Source of the DNA: Aporrectodea caliginosa
Taxonomy: Eukaryota; Annelida; Clitellata; Crassiclitellata; Lumbricidae
DNA: 64,000 nucleotides
Assembly (NCBI GenBank): GCA_020284085.1
Contig: JACEVL010000998.1
Location: 26,631 to 90,630 of the forward strand
Reading direction: 5' to 3'
Made by a program: the position numbers and the translations under genes. Each line of letters opens with the position of its first letter. Positions within the stretch are counted from its first letter, which is position 1. Below are positions 43,641 through 55,302 of this stretch, piece after piece. The notes beneath the pieces were generated by a model that made no database searches, was not told the origin of the DNA, and saw only the letters and a list, made by a program, of their open reading frames with translations.

Positions 43641-43794
43641 TTCCATCTTCTCCTTTCGGCGGCTTACACAAAGTGTAATATTATAATTTATAATTTTTAT
43701 ATAAATCATAGGGCATAAGTTAGTTATAAAAAAATTATTTCTGTTATATTATTTAGATGATTAGTATGCGAAAAAATTATAAAGTCCAATTTTA

Positions 43795-44069
43795 ACCCGA
43801 AATTGCATTGTCAAATTACAAAGAAAACCAACCATGACGACCTCCCTTCTTCACTCAGTGCCGATGATCTCAACAACTATTTCGCCAACGCTTCTCATGA
43901 TCCCAATTACTCTGCACCTCTCCTCAAGTCCACCGCTCCCCCAGAGCAGATCGACATTACCGAAAGTTTAATCTTTCATCTACTTGATCATCTCAAACAC
44001 ACTGCAGTTGGTGATGACGGTCTCCCAGCCTGGTTTCTAAGACTAACGGCCCCCGGCTACTCTGGAATA
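43795..44069 (+). pseudogene. LINE fragment (family E, copy D), cut at an N
   Basis: The frame reads LSADDLNNYFANASHDPNYS, ESLIFHLLDHLKHTAVGDDG and LPAWFLRLTAP, the stretch between endonuclease and reverse transcriptase in this LINE family. It stops abruptly at 44069, next to the only ambiguous base in the window. The following sequence is the inverted copy of the CCA-array segment. Confidence 0.75.
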
Positions 44070-44070
44070 N
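44070..44070. other. Single ambiguous base (N)
   Basis: This is the only N in the window. It sits between a truncated LINE and a segment repeated almost exactly in inverse orientation at 16419-17000, so it may mark an assembly junction. Confidence 0.95.
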
Positions 44071-44089
44071 ATAAATAAGAAAGTCTGAT

Positions 44090-44672
44090 ATTTGTTAATA
44101 TTATCATTGGTTGCCGTGGTGTTGGTGGAAGTGGTAGTGGTGGTGGTGGTGGTGGTGGTGGTGGTTGTGGTGGTGGTGGTGGTGGTGGTGGTGGTGGTGG
44201 TGGTGGTGGTGGTGGTGGTGGTAGTAGTAGTAGTAGTGGTAGTGGTAGTAGTAGTGGTGGTGGTGGTGGCGGCGGCGGCGGCGGTGGTGGTGGTGGTGGT
44301 GGTGATAGAACTGGTAGTGATAGCAGTAACAACAGCAGTAGTAGTAGTAGAAGAACAATGATAAATGAAGAAGAACAGGAGGAGGAGAATACAGGAGGAA
44401 TGACATTCTGACGAAAATAACGACTAAGTAAGTTTCAAGACTTTTCTGATTTAAGAAGATAGCCTTCTGATTTCCCTAAAGCAAAGAAAACTGGCCGAAG
44501 ACTCGGTTTGCGTGTAGGGGCGTACACGATGACAAATTTCTACTCGTAAGGACTTGGTTATCGAAGCGGCCTTCGAACAGGTGTTGCCATATGGAGACTG
44601 ACGTAGATTTACCAATGGTCTGTGTTTCTGAATAAAATTGCTGCACCACCCGTTGCTATTACAAAGCTGATA
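44090..44672. repeat. Inverted copy of 16419-17000 with GGT array
   Basis: A GGT/GTA/GGC array (44110-44305) is followed by about 360 bp that match the reverse complement of 16419-16790 almost base for base, up to ATTACAAAGCTGATAT at 44672. Beyond it the two loci differ. The Val, Gly, Pro and His homopolymer frames are artefacts. Confidence 0.9.
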
Positions 44673-46380
44673 TGCAAATGGTAGTGAATTAATTCAGAGA
44701 TTGAAATGTTTTCATAATTAGGCATACATTTTAGCAGGTGCTACTCATATAATTTTGTCAGATAAGGGCATTACATCGATTTCTTTGAACATAACAATCG
44801 AGTTATAAATCGTTTGTTTCAGATGCTGTGGAGGTTAATGAACAATGTGGGTCAAGAGGGAGTCACACCCTGACGATCTTTCTGGCACTGTACCCCGATC
44901 TTGTCGAACTTAGGGGTCTAGGTAGGGCGTCGTAAGTTCCCACAGACTCCTGGTGTGTGTATTTTACGTTGAAAGTCGACTTACAGCAGCATGTGTGAAT
45001 GCACAATTCTGATAATTTAGTGCATTAGCTATAGGTAAAATCGTAGTTTTAGATTTTTTGAAAGCTTTGTTGAAACTAGTGACACTGTTCATGTAATGTT
45101 TGCGTGTTATAACATCGTGTAGACCTATGTGAATGCTACAGCTGAGGCTGCATTTTCTGGCAATATCAGTATGAATTTCTGTTAATTGTCAATGCTAATA
45201 TCAATATCTCCGTATTCAGGTGCTCATCGATTCGCATTTTACAACTGCCGGGTACATTAGTAGACCTACGTGAATGCCAAAGTTGGCAGTCTTTTTTATT
45301 CAAGTTGTCACTATTGGTCACTTGATGAAACTGAAGGTCGTACATCTTCAGTTATTAAAATTACTGTTAAAGAGTTTGTACGAAACTTTCCCAACCGTGA
45401 CCAATTTAAGCATAACAGAAGCGTTCATTCCCAGCTCACCGTCTCTTGAGCAGGCAATGGACGAATGAATCCCTATAGGTCGTGAACACGAGGCCTGTAC
45501 ATCGCAGGAATTGTCATTTAATTCATTCCCAGCTTACTCCGGTACCGAATTCAGCATTCTACGGCATAGTGACATAGACAAATGCGCGCGAACAACTTGC
45601 TTTAGCACACGGTCGCTACACGAAGCCTCATTGACAGATTCGAACCCGCAATAGTTGGTTTATAAGGTCAAGTGTGCTGCCAAATAGACCGCCGTGCTGC
45701 ACATTACACGATTTACATAACAGGAATTTGCTGCACAGTGGCTTATCGATTGGAATTATCGACCGTCACATTCCTGTACAATGTGCATAAAGATTCGAGC
45801 AAGTCTCTAACGCATGACTAGTCAGTGCCATCAATTTATGTAGCATGGAAGTCAGAAGGGTTTTAACACCCGCAATCTCTTGCTTTTATTTTTATTATTA
45901 TTATTTAATAAATTTGTAACGGGCGCAAGGTCACACCGAAATACCTTGCATAGACACCAGCAAAGATTCACGACAATATTTCAGAATTCAAAAATAATTA
46001 GCGCTTTCATTAAGTGCTCTTCAGTTAAAAACAAACAGTAAAGATGATGCGGATTGCAAAGAAGTCAGTGTGCCCAAAGTTTCACACACTAAAGCTAAAC
46101 ACATAGTAACGCAGCGAGTGTATATAATTATATATACATCGTAATCGTAATCGTAATCTCCAAACTTCTAAAGCGCCACTCGAAAGCCAAGCGCAGGGCA
46201 CCAGCTTATTCACGAGCGCTGCGTATTCATATGCCCACTTACTGGAAAATTATTTCTGTTTAGAAGAGTTCTAACTTTGAAATGTTGCTCTTAATCTTCA
46301 GCTCAGGTAACAGCAGGCACTACTGCAGTTGCTAGAACACTTAGATTTAATGCTGTCTGATAATTAAGCATACCTACTAT
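44673..46380. other. No gene seen
   Basis: About 1.7 kb without a recognisable frame. At 46138-46200 a GTAATC run is followed by TAAAGCGCCACTCGAAAGCC, like the 3' end of an L2/CR1-type LINE on the minus strand. Confidence 0.4.
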
Positions 46381-46385
46381 AACAT

Positions 46386-46530
46386 TCAACCAGACATAAT
46401 AGATACACAGAATCTGAAGGCAGATATGGTAGACGTGGAGGATGCAGTGGATATGGCGGGTTTGACGGTTACAGACATGGTGGAAATGTTAGCTACGAAC
46501 GTTACGGATATGAACAGTATAAGCCTATTA
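46386..46530 (+). pseudogene. Possible Gly/Tyr-rich exon remnant
   Basis: One plus frame reads RYTESEGRYGRRGGCSGYGG then FDGYRHGGNVSYERYGYEQY. The Gly/Tyr bias recalls the two small secreted peptides at 52325 and 60883, but there is no start codon, signal peptide or splice evidence. It could equally be chance in a purine-rich stretch. Confidence 0.25.
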
Positions 46531-46589
46531 TTATTATTACTTGCATACTTGCTTACATAAGACATTTTACATACTATCTTCAGCAATAC

Positions 46590-47632
46590 AGTTAGATTTT
46601 CTTTCTGTTCTGTGCTCGGTCCTCTTCTCTATATCCTCTTTACTGCTGACCTTGAATCTGTTCTCGCTTCTAGTGCTCTCTCTAGCCACTCATACGCTGA
46701 TGACCTTCAGTCCTACTTGCATTGTTCTGTAAGGGATGCTTTGAGTGCTGTTCGCTCGATGTCCCGTGCAACTGACACTCTGTCTGCCTGGCTTTCTTCC
46801 AATCGCCTGAGACTAAATCCTCTTAAAACCCAGTTCATATGGCTGGGTACCCGCCAGCAGCTGGCAAAACTTGACCTGAACCTTCTTGCAGCTGAATTTC
46901 CTCTAATATCATTCTCTACCTCTGTACGAGACCTTGGTGTCATCCTTGATCAGGAACTAACCTTTACTAAACACCTCTCCTCTTTGTCTCGCTCCTGCTT
47001 TTACCATCTTCGTCAGCTTAGGGTCGTTGCTCGCTCTCTTTCAACCTCTGCTGCTTCTACTCTTATCCATGCCTTCGTCTGCTCTCGTCTAGACTACTGC
47101 TCTTCTCTTTACACTGGTCTACCTCAAGTCCGCTTGTCCTCCCTTGAGAGGGTCTTTCGGTCTGCGGCGCGCCTTGTTGGTTCCATTCCTCGCTGTGGTA
47201 GCGTATCCTCCTACATGCATCATACTCTACACTGGCTTCCCCTCCGGCAGCGTATCCTATATCGGCTCTGCACTCTCGTCTGGCAAAGCGTCTTGGGTTC
47301 AGCTCCTCGCTACTTGTGCACCATCTTCACTCTCTCTTCGTCTATTAAGGGTCGTTCAGCCCTCCGTTCCTCTTCTCGGGGTGACTTCTTGGTTCCACAT
47401 GCCCGCACTGCTACTATGCAGCACCGAGCATTCTCTGTTGTTGGTCCAACAGCGTGGAATGTCTTGCCATCTTTCCTTCGGTTATCTCCTCGCATTCACT
47501 CGGCTTCCTTCTACGCCCAATTGAAGACTTTTCTGTATGATCAGGCCTGGCTTGGGAGCGCCTCTGAGTAGAGCCCTTGAAGAGGCGCTATATAAATTTT
47601 ATGATTGATTGATTGATTGATTGATTGATTCT
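46590..47632 (+). CDS. L2/CR1-clade LINE reverse transcriptase C-terminal part, intact frame (copy c)
   Basis: An open frame of about 325 codons ends at 47571. It enters mid-domain at SVLGPLLYILFTADLE (the first codons are GTG CTC, so the apparent start is not real). The catalytic SYADDLQSY follows, then LSSNRLRLNPLKTQFIWLG, STSVRDLGVILDQELTF, FVCSRLDYCSSLYTGLPQVR, LHWLPLRQRILYRLCTLVWQ and a final AWLGSASE. The 3' UTR is tiny: a perfect 9-bp stem (AGCGCCTCT/AGAGGCGCT) spans the stop codon, followed by ATAAATTTTATGA and a TTGA tail to 47632. The uninterrupted frame suggests a young copy, 5'-truncated at about 46590. Confidence 0.9.
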
Positions 47633-48054
47633 GTTTACATGTGCATGGTCTCTGCGATGCTATATTGCTATAACTCCTTCATTTCAGAATGCTAATATAA
47701 ATCATTGATGTTTTCCTTATCATCTAGGCCTACTGAATATTAATTAATTATACATAAAGTCGATGAAATTGCCATAACATTGGTCCAAAGCCCAGCCTCA
47801 TAACTATGGCTTATGTATGCATGTATCGCTATTAAGTTACTGTTAAAGAGTCATGTGTGACGTTCAATATAGCGTATAGGCTATGCGTGTAAGCATCGAT
47901 AAATCAAAGTTTAAAGCATGCATAATGTGAAATGTAGTGAGATATACAAACAAGCGAAGCGTGAACTTAATTACCTGCTCATGAATATTCAAACTACATT
48001 TCTCGTCGCTTGAATGGCTTCAGAGAGATTTACTCCAGGACCACAGAATATTAT
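47633..48054. other. No gene seen
   Basis: Non-coding sequence between two LINEs, with one TAGGCCTA at 47725. Confidence 0.4.
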
Positions 48055-49230
48055 CGTTGTATATACAATCAAAACAGACTGAAGCAATGCGCTAAGAGAA
48101 CACTTGGAGAGGAACAAGCCGGGTTCAGGCCATAAAGAAGCACTATTGACAACTGTTCACAATGAGACAAATACTTGAAAAGCATAGAACACAACCAGCA
48201 AGTCTTCATCAACGGCAGAGACTTCAGACAAGCATTCGGCAGCATATGGCACGACGGAATGTGGTGAGTGATGCAAAATGCAGGAATACCAGAACAATTG
48301 ATCAAACTTGTACAAGAGATTTATCGACAATCATCAAGACAGTGCCACGAAAGTAGATAAAAGATCACAGATAACTTTCACATGAAAACAGAAGTAAGCC
48401 TACGTCAGGTATGTATCTTTTCCCAATACCTATTAAACCTAGTATTAGAAGCAGTAATGTCACTCAGCCTTAACAACACCGAGGCAGGAATCAAGTTAAA
48501 TGGAAGGCTGGTAAATAATCTTAGATTTGCTGAGGATAATTATAGTCTCATCACTAGAAGCGGACTAGGATATTATGACACAGATTGACAAAACCAGCAG
48601 AAGATTCGGCTTAATAATCAACGCAGAGAAAACCAAAACAGTGGTTACTGAAAAGGCCAAAGAGACACCAATAACTATCACAATCCGAGGGGAAGTAGTG
48701 AACAAGTAAAACAATTCCTCTATCTAGAAGGGCTAATAAATAACGCAGATGGCAAAGAAAAAGATATCAAAGAATTGGACGCACTGGAAGAATGAACAGG
48801 ATATAGAGAAAGAGAGAATTAACAAAGAAAACCAAGACAAAAATAAACACGGCGATGATACAGCCGATTTTCTTGTACGGATCGGAATGTTGGACAATGC
48901 AAAAGCAAAATGACAAAAGAATTTTGACAGCAGAAATGAGCTGACTGCGGAAGATCGCAGGAATTTCAAGACTACAGAGAATAAGAAATGATGACATTAG
49001 ACAAGATCAAAAACAACTTTTCTAGACTAAATCGTTCAAAGAAAAATCCGATGGTTTGGACATGTAGAGAGAAGGCCAGTTGACCGAATCCCACGCAATG
49101 CACTACATGCAAGATTCGAAGGAAAAGGAAACAAAGGCAGACCAAGACTACGCTGGATAGACAATACAAATGAGGACATGATCACTTGGACTAACAATAA
49201 CAGATGCAATGGACTTGACTAATGACCGAG
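48055..49230 (+). pseudogene. RTE-like LINE remnant
   Basis: The plus strand carries, across frames, EEQAGFRP, VFINGRDFRQAFGSIWHDGM, PEQLIKLVQEIYRQ, a GIKLNGRLVNNLRFAEDN segment where the YADD site is altered, and a C-terminal IRWFGHVERRPVDRIPRN and KGRPRLRWIDNTNED. Many stops are present. It ends near a GAT/GAC array, a typical place for a LINE tail. Confidence 0.78.
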
Positions 49231-49284
49231 GACAATGGAGATAATTTATTTGTACCCATCGCCTCGAAATGGCTGGCGTCAGGA

Positions 49285-49286
49285 AC

Positions 49287-49352
<66 letters not shown>

Positions 49353-49355
49353 CGA

Positions 49356-49439
<84 letters not shown>

Positions 49440-49440
49440 T
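49285..49440. repeat. GAT then GAC trinucleotide array
   Basis: A GAT run passes into a GAC run at about 49352. Poly-Asp, poly-Ser, poly-Met and poly-Thr frames across it are artefacts. It follows the 3' end of the RTE-like LINE. Confidence 0.95.
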
Positions 49441-49692
49441 GTGTACACTTCGGTGTGCGAAACTATGCTGAGGCTAAAACGAAGGTCTAGAGAGCTAGGC
49501 CTATTACACCTATGCATGGCATAATATTATAGGTCTGATGTTGTAATTGTTATTAGGCCTAATAGCTTCTACTGTGCCGGTGTCCAATACGCAAAGCATC
49601 AGTCGATGGCCCACCAAAACCAAGTAGTAAATTAGGTTTATATTCAGAAGATAAGTCTGCCAAAACAGAGAGGCAGCTTACGGAGGATTAAC

Positions 49693-49776
49693 AATTTGAA
49701 AAAGTAGTGTCTTCAGACCTTTGAGAACGAAAACATTTCGTTCTCAAAGGTCTTAAGACACTACTTTTTTCAAATT
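49693..49776. other. Long near-perfect hairpin (arms of about 40 bp)
   Basis: The left arm starts AATTTGAAAAAGTAGTGTCT and the right arm is its reverse complement, with one mismatch, one extra A and a loop of about 3 bases. It includes GACCTTTGAGAACGAAA on the left and TTTCGTTCTCAAAGGTC on the right. No target duplication was found. It may be a tiny foldback element, a small-RNA precursor, or an artefact of inverted duplication. Confidence 0.75.
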
Positions 49777-50074
49777 CATAATGAATATAAGTGAATAAGC
49801 AGAACGCTTGCAGGAAGAGAGTTTAAAAATCTAGGTCCAGTTACCGAAAAAGCTCGTTCACGAAAAGCAGTAGGTTCTAGTTTTAGGTGCGACCTGAAAA
49901 AAGATAATGAGATGACTTCGTCGAAGTCTGGGAAATGAGTCTTGACTTCAAAACTGTGTTACTTAAAGTCTATAGACAGCCGATTCGACTGGTTCACTAG
50001 AACAAGACTTGATTCCAAGGCCTATTGAAGCGCTTTACATTGTATCTCGTGTCATATGCTGTCCTTATGCTGTC

Positions 50075-51262
<1,188 letters not shown>

Positions 51263-51299
51263 GAAATAATTTCTAGTAGCAGTCGCAGTAGTAGTAGCA

Positions 51300-51719
51300 T
51301 TTAATATCAGTGCTCCTAAGAGAGATTAAATATTAAAGAAGTTCTGTTGTATACAGGGAGCCTGAGGGTGATTGCGCGCTGCACTGCGGAAGTCATAAAC
51401 GTTTAATTTCTGAACAGATTGTCGCGACGTTATAGACGACTAAGGTTAACCTGAATGGAATGTTACTCGATATCGTCAACTCTCAACTGTACAGGACATC
51501 ACAATTATGTTGGTAAAAATACCAAAGTGAGTTAAGATAGATTAACGTAAGGTAATGATTCACTTAGTACAAGGCTTTTGGAGCAGTAATGTTCACTCAG
51601 GTGATTATGAGGTGTTAGAAAGAAACAGCAAGATAGTACTGCAGGGCATTTTGTGTCGTCGACATAAAGCATGATTTCAGACAAGTTTGGAAGTCCAATT
51701 GACTAACATCGCAGAGCAC
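51300..51719. other. No gene seen
   Basis: No supported frame or repeat match between the array and the start of the duplicated block. Confidence 0.4.
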
Positions 51720-52223
51720 AAATATCTATATATCTATATACAAACAAACATTGACATAATTGTAGGACAACAGTGTTTGTCTAGTGGTAGGTTACAACAA
51801 TCCAGGTCTGTTACAAATCCTGGTAAAAGAAATTCTAACGGAACTTCATCTTTTAATCGTGAACTAGAAGCGCTCCGATTAGTATAATAAATCCGACAAT
51901 GAACCACATACATGTAGTCTGCACTCTCGTTTGAATCCAGACATAACCAAACAAGCCCAGGCACATTGATTGCATGCCTTTGACTTCATACGCAAAGCTG
52001 TGTGTGCATTAAAACACTAAGGTATAATTTTTATTTCTGGCCACATTACTCTTTTGATCCAATTACTGGACATTAACATAGGCGAGCAATTCAATTTCTC
52101 AGACAGTAATATTGTATGTCAGATGTTGCTCAAGAATTTACGATGCTACGTGATAGAAATTCACAAAATGCGAGAGTGACTACGTGTTCCCATGCACGTC
52201 CAGTGATGGCTGTGAAGCAATAG

Positions 52224-52230
52224 TATATAA
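52224..52230 (+). promoter_or_regulatory. TATA box of Gly/Tyr-rich peptide gene 1
   Basis: TATATAA lies 95 bp before the ATG. The surrounding sequence (GAAGCAATAGTATATAAGG) is conserved at 60786 in the paralogue. Confidence 0.7.
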
Positions 52231-52324
52231 GGTGGTAGGTAGGGTCGTTGACTTTCAGCAAGCATTTGATACAGTCAACCATCCAGTTGTGTCCTATCGT
52301 CTGTAGCTGCTTGAGATCGCAAAG

Positions 52325-52540
52325 ATGAAGACCGTCATTGCTTTGTTCCTTTTGGCCGTTGCTATTGTCGGGTTCACGTCTGGCAGTGGATATGGAGGAT
52401 ATAGTGGTGGATATGGTGGGTATGGAGGGTACGGTGGATATGGCGGATACGGTGGATATGGCGGAGGTTATGGAGGATACGGTGGTTACGGAAATGGTGG
52501 ATACGGTGGATATGGTGGCTACGGAGGTTACGGACATTAG
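52325..52540 (+). CDS. Small secreted Gly/Tyr-rich peptide, paralogue 1
   Basis: The 71-residue frame begins with a clear signal peptide (MKTVIALFLLAVAIVGFTSG, cleavage expected near residue 20). The mature part is almost wholly GGY units with one Ser and one Asn, ending GYGH. Similar composition occurs in nematode caenacin/NLP defence peptides, mollusc shell-matrix shematrins and eggshell proteins, so the role (antimicrobial, structural or matrix) is open. The GATCGCAAAGATG start context and TATA box are shared with the copy at 60883. After the stop, AAAAGGTAAGT could be a 3' UTR splice donor. A hAT element has inserted 115 bp downstream. The antisense 135-codon frame is a shadow. Confidence 0.85.
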   Translation: MKTVIALFLLAVAIVGFTSGSGYGGYSGGYGGYGGYGGYGGYGGYGGGYGGYGGYGNGGYGGYGGYGGYGH

Positions 52541-52654
52541 AAAAGGTAAGTCATTCAGAGAATGAATCGATCAAAACTGACGGGTGATTAAGATTGCGTT
52601 ACAGTCAGTATGAGAATTTTGTTTCTTAGAAGTAAGCAGTTTAGATGTCCAGAT

Positions 52655-53636
52655 TAGGGAATGTAATCCCGGAGCATTTTGCCAATCCCGGATTACGGGA
52701 TTGAAATGAATCAATCCCGGGATCCCGGGATCCCGGGATTGACGTTTGCAAGGAAAATTCGTCTTGACTAGAATAATATAGGTCCCTATATTTAATGCTA
52801 TAACGCAGTTGTGTACTAAAGATAATGATTTTTAGAACGTTGTGGCTTTGTATTGTTAACTTGTTACTTAAAATGAAAAGTTAAAAGTTCAATGTCCATG
52901 TATTATTAAAAATTATTTACGATACAATGATCGCAAGAAACGTAAAAGTGTCAACAGTAGAATGTCCTAGCCTTGAGCTTAGCTTACAGCATAGAACACC
53001 TACCGCCGAAAATGCACGTTCCGCCTCAACTGACGTTTATTATTTATGAAATCTATTAAATATATTTAACTAAATTAGTTTTTAAACGCTATTCTATATG
53101 ACTGTCATCGTCTTAGACGTAGTATAGTAGTAGGTCAAATAACAGTAATGCAATACGCCTTGTCTACTTCGACCGCGAATTGAGCTCGAGCTATGACTCA
53201 TTAGGTAGTGACACCTGGCAGCAGCAGGGATGTGTTGATAGTGATAGTTGATAGTGATACCACGGCCCGAAATCAGGTCGAGAATACCAGATGGCCACGG
53301 TCAGTGCGACCGACCGCAACGCGAGGAACCCAGGCAGTAGCAGGCCAGCCTAGCAGCAGTACGGCAGCAGGGTGCACTGCTGCATCTCCCTGATATTCAG
53401 GCAGCAATTAAGGGTCCGTCTGCACTCTGTAGTCTTACTAGGGCCTCTGCTAATTATCTGTCGTATTAGCGTCTATCGCCCAAGGAAGAATTAGGCTGTG
53501 CATCATGTAATTTTAACCAAAAAATCCGATTTTTGTAATCCCGGGATTCCAGTTCGTCAATCCCGGGATTACCGGATTTGAAAATGTTCCGGGATCCTGG
53601 GATCCCGGGATCCGAGATCAGGATTACATTTCCCTA
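52655..53636. mobile_element. hAT element with perfect 8-bp TSD; absent from paralogous copy
   Basis: The ends TAGGGAATGTAATCC (left) and TAGGGAAATGTAATCC (right, minus strand) are flanked by GTCCAGAT at 52647-52654 and 53637-53644. AATCCCGGGATT palindromic words crowd both ends. The corresponding place in the duplicate (about 61205) reads ATATCCAGAGG with no insertion. No transposase frame is seen. Its ends resemble those of the element at 29580. Confidence 0.95.
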
Positions 53637-53644
53637 GTCCAGAT

Positions 53645-54284
53645 GTTTATACACAAACACACATCTGGAATATGGAATGTGTGTTGTAAACTATATATTC
53701 CTTGGAAAGAAAATAAAGTACACAACTAAACAACAGTGCCGTAGCTTTGAATTTTGGCATACTCAGAGAGACTATAATCGCAACCCTCGACTACAGAGCC
53801 ACTGATTGTCTCCATGTATAGAAGGTGATGAGCAGTTGCTTAGTTTGTTCCAAGAAAAAGTCAGAGGTATATGAGGTATTGGCAATTGTATTGTTTATAG
53901 CCTCGGAATTTGAGTAAGATTGGCCTGTCCTCTTATCAGTGTCTGAGTTTGTAAATGACAGAAAAGGGAAACATTTAGTTAACTAGTGCTTGATGTAAAT
54001 TGCAAAACGATCTTTTGACATTTGCTTATAACCATGGCACATGAGCACGATCAGAATCCCTTCACCATAATAATCTGCATTTGATGTTGGGATACATTGT
54101 CTATTGTCTAAGAAGAAATATCCATCGAAGTTGATAATACAGTCAATGAACTTCACGTTACGAAAAGTGTACAAGTTCTACTTAATTAGATCGCTCAACC
54201 AAAATGTTCGATCTTTGGACAACATGCGAGTAAATCCACACGATCATGGTATTAGGTGGTAGATTGAATGCTTTCTGTATTGCA
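53645..54284. other. Downstream part of the duplicated block, no gene
   Basis: This aligns with 61209-61795 in the second copy. It includes an AATAAA at about 53711 (AAAATAAAGTACACAAC), which could serve as a poly(A) signal for the peptide gene. Confidence 0.5.
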
Positions 54285-54411
54285 GGATGTATATTGCAGG
54301 CTGTCTGTTCTGTTAGTAGTTAAGATTTATGTCTTCTGTCATTTGTGTTCTTGTGAATTGTTTCAATTGCATAACTGTACACTATAACCGGTTGCGGTTT
54401 GTCAACCGGAT
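54285..54411 (+). mobile_element. SINE family C, 3' part, interrupted
   Basis: From TATTGCAGGCTGTCTGTTCT to GTCAACCGGATT it matches the SINE at 25868-26255 (reverse). The rest of the SINE (GATTGTTTCAATAAACGAAA) resumes at 55303, so 54412-55302 was inserted into it. Confidence 0.8.
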
Positions 54412-54832
54412 TAACCATAACCATCATTTTATTGTAGCCAAACCAGGTATTACACAGATGATATTACATATAAGTATTTCGAGTGGTTACAACAGGGGGA
54501 CCAGAAGGGACCTTGGTCCCACTAAGTAGGGCCCCTAATTATCAGTTTCAGTATTGGATGGCGATTAGTTAAACAATAACAGTTGCAGTTTTACAATTTG
54601 ACATTATGTAGGTATTTACATCAAAGTAGCAGTCTTTGGTAACAGACCTCGACCCGTTCGTAAGTATGCAACCAAACTGGTAATGTAACAGTAATGACCC
54701 GTTCATAAGTATGCAAACAAACTGGCAATGTGACAGTAATGACCCTACATAAGTATGCAAATAAACTGGCAATGTAACAGAAATGACCCGTTAATAGTTA
54801 TGCAAACAAAGTGGCAATGTAACAGTAATGAC
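54411..54832 (-). mobile_element. LINE 3' UTR fragment with 45-bp tandem repeats
   Basis: On the minus strand the end TGGTTATGG and the preceding sequence match 8560-9000, the 3' UTR of the LINE at 6515. From 54652 to 54831 it holds four copies of a 45-bp unit (AAGTATGCAAACAAACTGGC and more), while the 8.7-kb copy has one. Confidence 0.85.
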
Positions 54833-54835
54833 ACC

Positions 54836-55302
54836 AGTGGCGTAGCAAGGATTTTGAGGGCCCTTGTGCAGAGCTTTGGTGGTGGGCCCCTTGAATCCCC
54901 CCCCAAATTCGATTTCAAACAAAAACGCTGTGCAAAAAACGCTGTTGCATACAACATAAAAGGTCAGATAATCAAATTTTGACAAGTCTATAGTCTACGG
55001 TAATCTAGGAAGAGGAATGCTAAAAGTTAAAACGGTCGTTTGCGCGCTTTCTCTTGCGCAAAAATATCCACCACTTTTTGAAGTATCAAGCTTTTTGGGA
55101 TAGGCTTATTCATTTTCTATTGACAACATTGCCAGGTCGCTCAGCCGGTCTTCTGACATGGTACTTCATATAGGCCTAGATAGTTTTTGATGAGCTTCAG
55201 TTTTGAAAATGATCTTTCACATGTTGTAACAGTCACAGGTAAAGTCAGCAGCAACATGTAGGCAGTGCAGACATCACTGAATGTAGACGACAGACCATAT
55301 TG
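54836..55302 (-). pseudogene. hAT transposase C-terminus (ZMYM-type) with terminal repeat
   Basis: The left edge is a hAT-like end, CAGTGGCGTAGCAAGG. The minus strand encodes LLTLPVTVTTCERSFSKLKL and IKNYL, then, after a frameshift at a TAGGCCTA (55171-55178), MSEDRLSDLAMLSIENE. This is the hAT dimerisation domain. The 5' part and other terminus are missing. Confidence 0.8.

Noticed and set aside
49191..49524. Poly-Ser, poly-Asp and poly-Met frames
   Set aside because: These are homopolymer translations of the GAT/GAC array; the same holds for 50947-51304.
52130..52537. 135-codon minus-strand Ser/Thr/Ile-rich frame (and 60742-61116)
   Set aside because: It is antisense to the GGY repeats of the secreted peptide genes, whose signal peptide and promoter are conserved on the plus strand.
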